Shown in pieces: positions 48,558 to 56,639 of a DNA stretch of 64,000 nucleotides. Both the position numbers and the translations under genes were made by a program. The notes beneath the pieces are model-generated. The model was not told the DNA's origin and made no database searches. It saw only the letters and a program-made list of their open reading frames with translations. Where the stretch lies: NCBI RefSeq assembly GCF_000024025.1, contig NC_013131.1, positions 4,836,001-4,900,000 on the forward strand. Reading direction: 5' to 3'. The first letter of the stretch is position 1, and the number at the start of each line of letters is the position of its first letter. This DNA is from Catenulispora acidiphila DSM 44928. GTDB taxonomy: Bacteria; Actinomycetota; Actinomycetes; Streptomycetales; Catenulisporaceae.

Positions 48558-49379
48558 ATGCCCGGGACCAAGGCGGAGAAGATCCGCCTCGAAGCCGTCA
48601 CCAAGACGTTCGAAGTACGCGACGGCGGCACGTTCACCGCGCTGGAAGACGTCACGCTCGACGTGGCGCCAGGGGAGTTCCTGGTCGTGGTCGGACCCAG
48701 CGGCTGCGGCAAGTCCACACTGCTGGATCTCGTCAGCGGCCTGACGAAGCCCACCGGCGGCCGGATCCTGCTGGACGGCGCGCCGGTGACCGGTCCCGCG
48801 CTCGACCGCGGCATCGTCTTCCAGCAGTACGCGCTGCTGCCGTGGCGCACCGCGCTGCGCAATATCGAGTTCGCCCTGGAAGCGCAGCCGCGCCTGGACC
48901 GGCTCAGCCGCAAGAATCGCGTCGAACGCGCTCGCGAGTACTTGGATCTGGTCGGGCTGTCAGGGTTCGAAGACCGCTACCCGCACGAGCTCTCCGGCGG
49001 CATGCGCCAGCGCGTCGCCATCGCCCGGGCGCTGGTCGCCGACCCGGCAGTGCTGCTGATGGACGAGCCGTTCGCGGCCCTGGACGCCCAGACCCGCGAG
49101 CAGCTCCAGGAGGAGCTGCTGCGGATCTGGCACAAGACCGGCACGACCGTCGTCTTCATCACCCACGGCATCGACGAGGCCGTCTACCTCGGGCAGCGGG
49201 TCGCCGTGATGACCTCGCGGCCCGGCCGGATCAAGCAGGTCGTCGAGGTGCCGCTCGGGGACCGGCAGGCCGACGACGACGTGCGCTCCAGCCCGGAGTT
49301 CGCCGCCCACCGCCATCAGGTGTGGAGCCTGCTGCGCGACGAGGTCACCGCTGTCAGGGAGGTCGTTTCCGTTGGCTGA
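48558..49379 (+). CDS. ABC sulfonate/nitrate-type ATPase
   Basis: 273 residues. Walker A GPSGCGKSTLLDLVSG, Q-loop FQQYALLPWRT, signature LSGGMRQRVAIARAL, Walker B VLLMDEPFAALDAQTRE, H-loop VVFITHGIDEAVYLGQRVAVMTSRPG: the SsuB/TauB/NrtD type. The ATG lies 1 nt after the binding-protein stop. It is the only ATPase for sulfonate-type transporters in the window and may also serve the ATPase-less system at 44095-46514. Confidence 0.94.
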   Translation: MPGTKAEKIRLEAVTKTFEVRDGGTFTALEDVTLDVAPGEFLVVVGPSGCGKSTLLDLVSGLTKPTGGRILLDGAPVTGPALDRGIVFQQYALLPWRTALRNIEFALEAQPRLDRLSRKNRVERAREYLDLVGLSGFEDRYPHELSGGMRQRVAIARALVADPAVLLMDEPFAALDAQTREQLQEELLRIWHKTGTTVVFITHGIDEAVYLGQRVAVMTSRPGRIKQVVEVPLGDRQADDDVRSSPEFAAHRHQVWSLLRDEVTAVREVVSVG

Positions 49380-50208
49380 GATACCTTTCACCCCGACCGT
49401 CCAGCTGCTCAAGCGGACGGTTCCGACACCGCTCACCAAGGTCTTCGCGGGGTTGGCGGTGTTCGGCAAGCGCACCGTCGCGATCGTCGCCTTCCTCGCC
49501 CTGTGGGAGATCGCGCCGCGCGTCGGGCTGGTCGACCGGACCTTCCTGGTGCCGTTCTCCGAGGCTGTCAAAGCCCTGATCGAGCTGGCGAAGGACGGCC
49601 AGCTGTGGGACAACACGCGTGCCAGCCTCGTGCGCTCGCTGTCCGGCTTCCTCATCGCGATCGGCGTGGGGGTGCCGCTGGGACTGCTGATCGGCTGGTA
49701 CCGGCCGGTCGCGGAGATCCTCGGACCGCTGCTGGAGCTGTTCCGCAACACCGCGGCGCTGGCGCTGCTGCCGGTCTTCATCCTGCTGCTCGGTATCGGT
49801 GAGACCTCGAAGATCGCGATCGTGGTCTACGCCTGCACCTGGCCGATCCTGCTGAACACGATCAGCGGGGTGCGCAGCGTCGATCCGGTCCTGATCAAGT
49901 CGGCGCGCTCGATGGCGCTGCCGCCACACCGGCTGTTCGCCAAGGTGATCCTGCCCGCCGCGCTGCCGACGGTGTTCACCGGCATCCGGCTGGCCGGCGC
50001 CTCCTCGATCCTGGTGCTGGTCGCCGCCGAGATGGTCGGCGCCAAGGCCGGGCTCGGATATCTGGTCAACGCCTCCCAGCAGAACTTCGCCATCCCCGAC
50101 ATGTACGCCGCGATCATCGCCATCGCGGTGGTCGGGCTGGTCTTCAACCACCTGCTGGTGCTGCTGGAGCGGCGGCTGACCCGCTGGCGTCCGGCTTCCG
50201 GCGCCTGA
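49372..50208 (+). CDS. ABC sulfonate/nitrate-type permease
   Basis: 278 residues with six helices and the coupling loop IKSARSMALPPHRLFAKVILPAALPTVFTGIRLAG. Normal SsuC/TauC length, in contrast to the extended permease of operon 1. The TTG start follows AGGGAGG and overlaps the ATPase end by 8 nt. Confidence 0.93.
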   Translation: MAEIPFTPTVQLLKRTVPTPLTKVFAGLAVFGKRTVAIVAFLALWEIAPRVGLVDRTFLVPFSEAVKALIELAKDGQLWDNTRASLVRSLSGFLIAIGVGVPLGLLIGWYRPVAEILGPLLELFRNTAALALLPVFILLLGIGETSKIAIVVYACTWPILLNTISGVRSVDPVLIKSARSMALPPHRLFAKVILPAALPTVFTGIRLAGASSILVLVAAEMVGAKAGLGYLVNASQQNFAIPDMYAAIIAIAVVGLVFNHLLVLLERRLTRWRPASGA

Positions 50209-50249
50209 CGCCGACGACAACGAACACCGAACCCTGAGAGAACCCAGAC

Positions 50250-51599
50250 ATGACCACTGACCAGCGACACCTGCACCTGAACGCCTTCCTCATGGCGCCC
50301 GGGCACCACGACGCCGCCTGGCGCCACCCGGCCAGCCAGCCGCACCGGGTCACCGACATCACCTACTTCCAGCAGCTCGCGCAGACCGCGGAGCGCGGCA
50401 AGTTCGACTCGATCTTCTTCGCCGACGGACTGGCGCTGTGGGGCGGCCGGACCGGGGGCAACGTCTCCGGCGGGCTGGAACCGCTGACGGTGCTGCCCGC
50501 GATCGCCGTGGCCACCACGCACATCGGTCTGATCGCCACCGCCTCGACCACCTTCAACGAGCCCTTCCACCTGGCCCGCCGCTTCTCCTCGCTGGACCAC
50601 GTCTCCGGCGGCCGCGCGGGCTGGAACATCGTCACCTCCGGCACCGTGAACGAGGCCAACAACTTCAACCTCGACGAGCACATCGACCACGCCGTCCGCT
50701 ACCAGCGCGCCGCGGAGTTCCTGGACGTCGCCACGCGGCTGTGGGACAGCTGGGCCGACGACGCGGTGGTGCTCGACAAGGAAGCCGGGGTGTACGCCGA
50801 CCCCGAGCGGCTCCGCGAGATCGAGCACGCCGGCTCGTTCTTCAAGGTACGAGGACCGCTGAATGTCCAACGCTCGCCTCAGGGCTGGCCGCTGCTGGTG
50901 CAAGCCGGGTCCTCCGAGGACGGCAAGGAGTTCGCCGCGCGCTACGCCGAGGCGGTTTTCACCGCACAGCAGACGCTCGCCGAGGCGCAGCGGTTCGCCA
51001 AGGACGTCAAGGCACGGGCCGCCGCCTACGGCCGCGAGGGTCTGCCGGTGATCCTGCCGGGCATCTGCCCGATCATCGGCGCCACCGAGGCCGAGGCGCG
51101 CGCCCTGGAGGACGAGCTCACCGAGCTGCAGGTCATCGACTACGGCCTGGGTCAGCTCTCGAACATGCTGAACCTCGACCTGGCCGGCTACGGGTTGGAC
51201 GAGCGGCTGCCGGAGGACGTGCTGCCCAGCGAGGACCAGGTCAACGGCAACAAGAGCCGCTTCACGCTGGTCGCCGAGCTCGTGCGCGGCGAGCAGCTGA
51301 CCATCCGGCAGATCATCGCGCGGCTCGGGGGAGGGCGCGGGCACCGGGTCGTCACCGGCACGCCCGAGCAGATCGCCGACGCGCTGGAGTCCTGGTTCCA
51401 CGCCGGCGCCGCCGACGGCTTCAACATCATGCCGCCGATCCTGCCGACCGGGTTGACGGACTTCGTCGACCACGTCGTGCCCGAACTCCAGCGGCGCGGG
51501 CTGTTCCGCACCGAATACACCGGCACGACCCTGCGCGACCACTACGGGCTGTCGCGCCCCGCAGACCACTTCTCCGAGCGCGTGCTCGCCTCCGCCTGA
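50250..51599 (+). CDS. FMNH2-dependent monooxygenase of the NtaA/SnaA/DszA (LLM) family
   Basis: 449 residues. Luciferase-like barrel: HHDAAWRHPASQP, FDSIFFADGLALWGG, TASTTFNEPFHLARRFSSLDHVSGGRAGWNIVTS (family signature), then RGPLNVQRSPQGWPLLVQAGSS. Members oxidise nitrilotriacetate, dimethylsulfone/sulfide or related S and N compounds, using FMNH2 from a partner reductase, here the upstream ssuE. In this operon an organosulfur substrate is likely. Confidence 0.92.
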   Translation: MTTDQRHLHLNAFLMAPGHHDAAWRHPASQPHRVTDITYFQQLAQTAERGKFDSIFFADGLALWGGRTGGNVSGGLEPLTVLPAIAVATTHIGLIATASTTFNEPFHLARRFSSLDHVSGGRAGWNIVTSGTVNEANNFNLDEHIDHAVRYQRAAEFLDVATRLWDSWADDAVVLDKEAGVYADPERLREIEHAGSFFKVRGPLNVQRSPQGWPLLVQAGSSEDGKEFAARYAEAVFTAQQTLAEAQRFAKDVKARAAAYGREGLPVILPGICPIIGATEAEARALEDELTELQVIDYGLGQLSNMLNLDLAGYGLDERLPEDVLPSEDQVNGNKSRFTLVAELVRGEQLTIRQIIARLGGGRGHRVVTGTPEQIADALESWFHAGAADGFNIMPPILPTGLTDFVDHVVPELQRRGLFRTEYTGTTLRDHYGLSRPADHFSERVLASA

Positions 51600-51625
51600 T
51601 CCGCAGAACGAAAGGAAGAACAGCC

Positions 51626-52537
51626 ATGACAACCACTCCGACCGACTTCGACATCCGGCGCATAGGCGGCCGCATCGGCGCTGAGATCACCGGCGTGGAC
51701 CTCGCCGGCAACCTGGACGAGGGCATCCTGAAGGAGGTGAAGGCGGCGCTGCTGGAGCACAAGGCGCTGGTGTTCCGCAATCAGAACCTTGATGACGAAG
51801 GCCAGCTCCGCTTCGCCTCGCAGTTCGGCCCGCTCACCAGCGCGCACCCGACCGTCCCCGGCATCGCCGAGCAGCCGCAGATCCTGCCGGTGGACAGCGA
51901 GCGCGGCGCGGCGAACGTGTGGCACACCGACGTTACGTTCGTGCAGTCGCCGCCGAAGGCCTCCACGCTGCGCGGCATCGTGATCCCGCCCTACGGTGGC
52001 AACACCCTGATCGCCAACACCGCGGCGGCGTACCGCGACCTGCCCAAGCCGCTGCGCGACCTGGCGGACACGCTGTGGGCCGTGCACACCAACGACTACG
52101 ACTACGCCGGTCCGAAGGGCGACGACGAGAAGCGGCAGCAGTACCGCGACGTGTTCGTCTCCACGAAGTACCGCACGGCGCACCCGGTCGTGCGCGTGCA
52201 CCCCGAGACCGGCGAGCGCGGGCTGTTCATCGGCGCGTTCGCGCAGACCATCGAAGGGCTGAGCACGACCGAGTCGAAGGACGTGCTGCGCCTGCTGCAG
52301 GCGTACGTCAACCGGCCGGAGAACGTGCTGCGGGTCCAGTGGAACCCCGGCGACGTGGTGATCTTCGACAACCGCATCACCCAGCACTACGCGCCCGACG
52401 ACTACGACACGCTGCCCCGCCGCCTCAACCGCGTCACCATCGCCGGCGACGTCCCGGTCGGCATCGACGGGTCGAGCAGCCGCATCCTGGAGGGCGACGA
52501 AGCGGCGCACTACACGCCGGCGACGGCGGCGTCCTGA
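51626..52537 (+). CDS. TauD/TfdA-family 2-oxoglutarate dioxygenase
   Basis: 303 residues. Fe(II) ligands: H-x-D in ANVWHTDVTFVQSP and the distal His in DNRITQHYAPDDY; the 2-oxoglutarate Arg follows (LPRRLNRVTIAGD). The family includes taurine dioxygenase TauD and alkylsulfatase AtsK, which free sulfite or sulfate from organosulfur compounds. It is the last gene of sulfur operon 2, with AAAGGAAG upstream. Taurine versus alkylsulfate cannot be decided. Confidence 0.93.
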   Translation: MTTTPTDFDIRRIGGRIGAEITGVDLAGNLDEGILKEVKAALLEHKALVFRNQNLDDEGQLRFASQFGPLTSAHPTVPGIAEQPQILPVDSERGAANVWHTDVTFVQSPPKASTLRGIVIPPYGGNTLIANTAAAYRDLPKPLRDLADTLWAVHTNDYDYAGPKGDDEKRQQYRDVFVSTKYRTAHPVVRVHPETGERGLFIGAFAQTIEGLSTTESKDVLRLLQAYVNRPENVLRVQWNPGDVVIFDNRITQHYAPDDYDTLPRRLNRVTIAGDVPVGIDGSSSRILEGDEAAHYTPATAAS

Positions 52538-52576
52538 GCCGCTTCGTCACAGTGGGAAGGCGTCAGCGGGTAACCG

Positions 52577-52981
52577 TCACAGCGGTGAACCGTCGACGAG
52601 CGCGACCTTTCCCGTGAAGTCGACCGTGTAGAGCGAGATCCCCAGCGCACTCCGTACCTCGGAGGGGACCCGCTGTGCGAATCGGACGACCGTCCCGGCC
52701 ACCACGAGCGCGTACGTGGTGGCCGGTTCGCCCTTCATCCGGCGCAGGAGCTGGCCGTAGCCGGCGTCCAGGTCGGTGCTCGAGTCGCGGGTGAAGCCCT
52801 TCGCCTCGACGACGAGCCGTCGGCCGTCGGGATGCCGGGCGTCGATGTCCGGGTAGTCCCCGTGCGCGGGAAGCCGTGTCAACTCCCAGCCCTGCTCGGC
52901 GAGCCACTTCGAGAAGACCTCGACGACCGTGGCTTCGGAGCCGGAGCCGTTGTTGGGGCTCCACATAAGCGCATCTGACAT
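52577..52981 (-). CDS. Small restriction-endonuclease-fold protein (PD-(D/E)XK-like)
   Basis: 134 residues from the ATG at 52981; a GTG at 53008 would add nine. The centre reads GDYPDIDARHPDGRRLVVEAKG, giving the pattern D-x(n)-E-x-K of the PD-(D/E)XK nuclease fold, preceded by VVEVFSKWLAEQGWEL. The C-terminal half has short strands. No DNA-binding domain or methylase partner is adjacent. It could be a defence or repair nuclease or a nuclease-fold protein of another role. It is 27 nt downstream of a Gfo/Idh/MocA oxidoreductase gene. Confidence 0.6.
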   Translation of the reverse strand: MSDALMWSPNNGSGSEATVVEVFSKWLAEQGWELTRLPAHGDYPDIDARHPDGRRLVVEAKGFTRDSSTDLDAGYGQLLRRMKGEPATTYALVVAGTVVRFAQRVPSEVRSALGISLYTVDFTGKVALVDGSPL

Positions 52982-53008
52982 GTCCACAGGATATGGCGGC
53001 GTGATCAC

Positions 53009-53992
53009 TTAGGCCGGGTACTCGACGCCGACTTGTGCCCGCACGGTATCCATGGTCCGCATCACCGTCAGCGTCTCCGACCACGGCGCCAGCGGGCTCT
53101 GCTGGAGCCCTTCGCGCAGGCAGCGCTGAGCCTCGATGGCTTCGTGCACCATGCCTCCGGCGAGGAACGGCTCCTCGATCCGCTCGAGGAGGTCATCGCC
53201 CCGGTAGAGGGAGAACGAGGTCGGGGAGGTGAACCCGCGCCCGAACTCGATCCGGCCCTCGGTCCCGGCCACCGTCGCGCTCCACGTGCCGTCGGCGGAG
53301 ATCGAGCAGGTCAGCGCCGCGACGGCGCCGCCGGGGTGGACCAGGGTGACGGCCGTGGTGTCGTCCACGCCCTCCGGGGTCAGCGTGGCGACCGCCTGCA
53401 CGACGCTCGGCGAGCCCAAGACCAGCTGCGCGAAGGCGAGCGGGTAGACGCCGAGGTCCAGCAGCGCTCCGCCGCCGAGTGCGGGGTTGCGCATGCGGTG
53501 CTCGGGACCGCCGGTGAAGCTGATCGAGAAGTCCGACGTGATCAGGCGCGGCTCGCCGATCGCCCCGGCGCGCACCATCTCGACCATGCGCAGGATCGCC
53601 GGGACCGTGCGCGTCCACATCGCCTCCATGAAGAAGACGCCCGCGGCCTCGGCGCGCCGGAACAGGTCCTCGGCCTGCGCGGCGTCCAGGGTCAGCGGCT
53701 TCTCGCAGAGCACGGCCTTGCCGGCGTCCAGGCACAGTGCCGCCGCCTCGTGGTGCGCCGAGTGCGGGGTGGCGATGTAGACGATGTCGACCTCGGGGTC
53801 CGCGGCCAGCTCGGCCCAGGAGCCGTGGGCGCGCGGGATGCCGTGGCAGTCGGCGAAGGCCTGCGCCGCCTCGAGCGAGCGCGAGCCGACGGCCACCACC
53901 TCGGCGTCGTCGAGGGTCTGCAGGTCGGCGGTGAAGGTGGCGGCGATGCCGCCGGTCGCGAGGATGCCCCAGCGGATCTTGGTCTGCGTCAC
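53009..53992 (-). CDS. Gfo/Idh/MocA-family oxidoreductase
   Basis: 327 residues. N-terminal Rossmann domain (IRWGILATGGIAATFTADL), the conserved VYIATPHSAHHEAAALCLDAGKAVLCEKP (E-K-P motif with catalytic Lys) and ALLDLGVYPLAFAQLVLG. Members dehydrogenate sugars or inositols, or reduce biliverdin-like substrates. The substrate is unknown. The GTG at 53992 is preferred by homology; an earlier ATG would add seven residues. Confidence 0.92.
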   Translation of the reverse strand: MTQTKIRWGILATGGIAATFTADLQTLDDAEVVAVGSRSLEAAQAFADCHGIPRAHGSWAELAADPEVDIVYIATPHSAHHEAAALCLDAGKAVLCEKPLTLDAAQAEDLFRRAEAAGVFFMEAMWTRTVPAILRMVEMVRAGAIGEPRLITSDFSISFTGGPEHRMRNPALGGGALLDLGVYPLAFAQLVLGSPSVVQAVATLTPEGVDDTTAVTLVHPGGAVAALTCSISADGTWSATVAGTEGRIEFGRGFTSPTSFSLYRGDDLLERIEEPFLAGGMVHEAIEAQRCLREGLQQSPLAPWSETLTVMRTMDTVRAQVGVEYPA

Positions 53993-54117
53993 GGCGTCAG
54001 CATAGCGGCGCACCGGAGCCGGCCTCCGGGGGTGATCACCCTTCGGAAACCGGCGCCGGTGCTGTCATTCAGGCCTTGTCCCTACCTCTGGGCGAAGATC
54101 GCTCAGGAGATCTCCGC

Positions 54118-56385
54118 TCAGGGATAGCTGACGACGTCGGACGGACCGCCGAACGCCGAACTCACCGCCTTCCCGGTCCCGTTGACGACCGAGTCGATCC
54201 CGCCGGAGCCGTTCAGGAACACCGACAGCACGTCGTGCAGCTTCACCCCGGAGTTCTGCGGAACCTGGAACGCCATCGAGTTGTGGATGTCCACGCCCTG
54301 GTTGAAGTAGCTGTAGCTGCCCATTCCGTAGCCCTGGAAGGAGGTCACCGAGTTCGGGATGTACAGCGCCGGATACCCCTTCTGCGAGGCCGAGGCCATC
54401 CACGAGGCCTGGTTGGGCACCTCGTAGGGGTTCTCGTTCTGGAAGAAGACGACCGTCCCGCTCTGGCCGTTCCAGTCGACCTCGTTCTGCTGGAAGTGCT
54501 CGACCGCCAAGCCGTAGGCGGTCACGTTGCTGCCGTTGACGATCAGACCGGTCGGGCTCTGGTCGCCGGTCCAGGTACCGGCGCCCGCGCCGTGGTCCGC
54601 GCGCCAGATCCAGACGTCGTCCAGCAGCGAGTCGTTGCTGTTGTCGACCAGCGGCGTGGTCACCGAGCCCGCGGTCGCGCCGCCGACGCGGAAGAACACG
54701 TCGTCCAGCGACACCGGGTCGGAGTCGTGGCGCGTGGCCGAACCCGCGGTGCCGACCTGCAGCAGCGAGGGCGAGGTGGTCGGGCCGGCGTCGAAGAGCA
54801 GGCCGGTGAGCGTCACGCCGCTCACGTCGGCGACGCTCAGGGTGGTGTTGCCGTTGGTCGGGATCAGCGTGGCGAAGCCCAGACCGACGATCTGGGTGTC
54901 GGGGTGGGTCACCGTGATGGTCGACGGGACGTGGTAGACACCCGGGGTGAACAACAGGTTGTCACCGGCGTTCAGGGCGGCGTTGATCTGGTCCACGGTC
55001 GCCGAGGGCTGCACCACGAAGAACGTGTTCAGCGACAGCGACTTGCCCGGGGTCTGGCCGTTGGTCCAGGTTGGACCGTTGGAGTTGGTGGCCAGGGAGG
55101 GCACGAAGACGTTGTAGTTGCCGCCGGAGTCCTGGTACAGGTACGGCGCCTCGCGCGTGACCGGGCAGGTCCCGAGCGTGGTGTACGGCGCCGGGCCGCC
55201 GGACAGGCCGGAGTTCGACGCGAAGCTCTGGGCCGGCGCGCCGGGGTCGCCGCAGAACACCTGGTTCCAGACCCCGTTGCTCCAGCCGTCGAGCGCCGAG
55301 TCGCGGGTGATGTACTGCTGCTGCGAGCCGTTGGTGACGGTCCCGCCGGTGAACTGCGAGTCGGCGATGAAGCCGCCGGAGGCGTAGCCGGGCCCGCCGA
55401 CGCAGTAGTCCATCAGGCTCACGTTGCCGTTGATGTGCACGCGGCGCATCGGCGCGGCCTGCGACACCGCCCAGAAGTCGTCGCCGGCCTGGCAGCCGGA
55501 CATGCCCGTGACGTTGATCGACAGGTTGCTCAGCGACCGCCAGAAGTTCGTGGTCGCGTTGCAGGTGCCGCCGGAGCACTGGTTGTAGGAGTCGACGGTG
55601 CCGTTGATGACCACGGCGTTCGGGTTCTGTCCGAGCCCTGCGACGGCCTCGTAGAAGCCGACCGTGAAGATCAGCGGGTTCGCCGCGGAGCCATACGTCC
55701 CGGGCTGGAACAGCAGCTCGTACCGGCCGGTCCCGAACTCGCTGGGGACCTGCTGGTCGGAGATCGAGTTCAGCGTGGACTGGATCGAGGCCTGCGACAT
55801 CGACGGGCTGAACACGATCACGTTGGAGCCCAGGCTGCCGCCGGTCGGGGGCGGGGGAGTGCCGCCGCCTCCGCCGTTGGTGCCGCCGTAGACGCCGAAC
55901 TCCCACAGCGAGTAGCCGTAACCGGTGTTACGCGCGGTGCCGTACATCCGGATGTAGCGACCGGTGCCGGTCACGCTGAGCGTCTGCGTGCCGCCGGGAC
56001 CTGCGGTCGTGGAATAGATCGTGGTCCACGTGCTGGCGTCGTTCGAGGTCTGGATCTGGAACGCCTTGCCCGAGGCGGTCTCCCAGTTCAGCGTCACCTG
56101 ACAAATGCTCTGCGAGCTGCCCAGATCGACCTGCAGCCACTGCGGGTCGGAGAACTGCGACGACCAGCGCGTGCCGGTGTTCCCGTCCACCGCAGCCGTG
56201 GCCGGGGTTCCGGCGCCCTCGCTCGAGGACGCGCTCACCGCCTTGTTCAGAGCCAGATTCGTACCGGTGTCACAGGTGGCCGCTGCTGCCGGCCGCGCGC
56301 CGAACGACGGCACGCTCAACGCCGCCAGCAACAGCGTCAGTACAACAAACAACGAGGCCCGTGGCCGGGCCCAAGCATTACTCAT
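54118..56385 (-). CDS. Secreted CBM32-beta-helix protein
   Basis: 755 residues. Signal peptide (about 1-36), CBM32/F5/8 discoidin domain (about 38-168), Gly/Pro linker (about 170-187), then a large C-terminal region rich in short strands and Asn/Gly/Ser turns, likely a parallel beta-helix (LNSISDQQVPSEFGTGRYELLFQPGTYG; NAGDNLLFTPGVYHVPSTI; VSLDDVFFRVGG). Streptomycete homologues are labelled coagulation factor 5/8 type or adenylyl-cyclase-like; a carbohydrate-active role is more consistent with the CBM. Its CBM32 is nearly identical to that of the divergent GH16 gene. GGAG precedes the ATG. Confidence 0.82.
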   Translation of the reverse strand: MSNAWARPRASLFVVLTLLLAALSVPSFGARPAAAATCDTGTNLALNKAVSASSSEGAGTPATAAVDGNTGTRWSSQFSDPQWLQVDLGSSQSICQVTLNWETASGKAFQIQTSNDASTWTTIYSTTAGPGGTQTLSVTGTGRYIRMYGTARNTGYGYSLWEFGVYGGTNGGGGGTPPPPTGGSLGSNVIVFSPSMSQASIQSTLNSISDQQVPSEFGTGRYELLFQPGTYGSAANPLIFTVGFYEAVAGLGQNPNAVVINGTVDSYNQCSGGTCNATTNFWRSLSNLSINVTGMSGCQAGDDFWAVSQAAPMRRVHINGNVSLMDYCVGGPGYASGGFIADSQFTGGTVTNGSQQQYITRDSALDGWSNGVWNQVFCGDPGAPAQSFASNSGLSGGPAPYTTLGTCPVTREAPYLYQDSGGNYNVFVPSLATNSNGPTWTNGQTPGKSLSLNTFFVVQPSATVDQINAALNAGDNLLFTPGVYHVPSTITVTHPDTQIVGLGFATLIPTNGNTTLSVADVSGVTLTGLLFDAGPTTSPSLLQVGTAGSATRHDSDPVSLDDVFFRVGGATAGSVTTPLVDNSNDSLLDDVWIWRADHGAGAGTWTGDQSPTGLIVNGSNVTAYGLAVEHFQQNEVDWNGQSGTVVFFQNENPYEVPNQASWMASASQKGYPALYIPNSVTSFQGYGMGSYSYFNQGVDIHNSMAFQVPQNSGVKLHDVLSVFLNGSGGIDSVVNGTGKAVSSAFGGPSDVVSYP

Positions 56386-56493
56386 GTGCTCTCCAAGGCG
56401 TGGGGATGGTGAACCGAAGAGAGCGCCCTCGGGGAGTAAAAGTGGCGTACGTGTTACCGACTGTCAATACGGTGTCGGTTACGGAACTGGTTT

Positions 56494-56531
56494 CGGAACT
56501 GGTTTCGGAACCGCTACCGAAACCAGTTCCG
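56494..56531. promoter_or_regulatory. 15-bp inverted repeat operator between CBM32 genes
   Basis: Arms CGGAACTGGTTTCGG (56494-56508) and CCGAAACCAGTTCCG (56517-56531) are perfectly complementary around 8 nt. The left arm also occurs as a direct copy at 56482-56496, sharing three bases. A TTGACA lies just beyond (56546-56551) towards the GH16 gene. It looks like a multi-site operator for a sugar-responsive repressor of both genes. Confidence 0.7.
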
Positions 56532-56639
56532 GAACCGGTTCCCCCTTGACACTCTCCGGCAGAGGGCTGACGATTCAGGACCGAAGGGGCGCCCTCCCCA
56601 CACGGTCGAAATCACCGCAGCCACCCGCGTAGGAGGGTC

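Noticed and set aside
54076-56412. A 778-codon frame opposite the CBM32-beta-helix gene
   Set aside because: Shadow of a signal-peptide-bearing CBM32 protein with a clear ribosome site.
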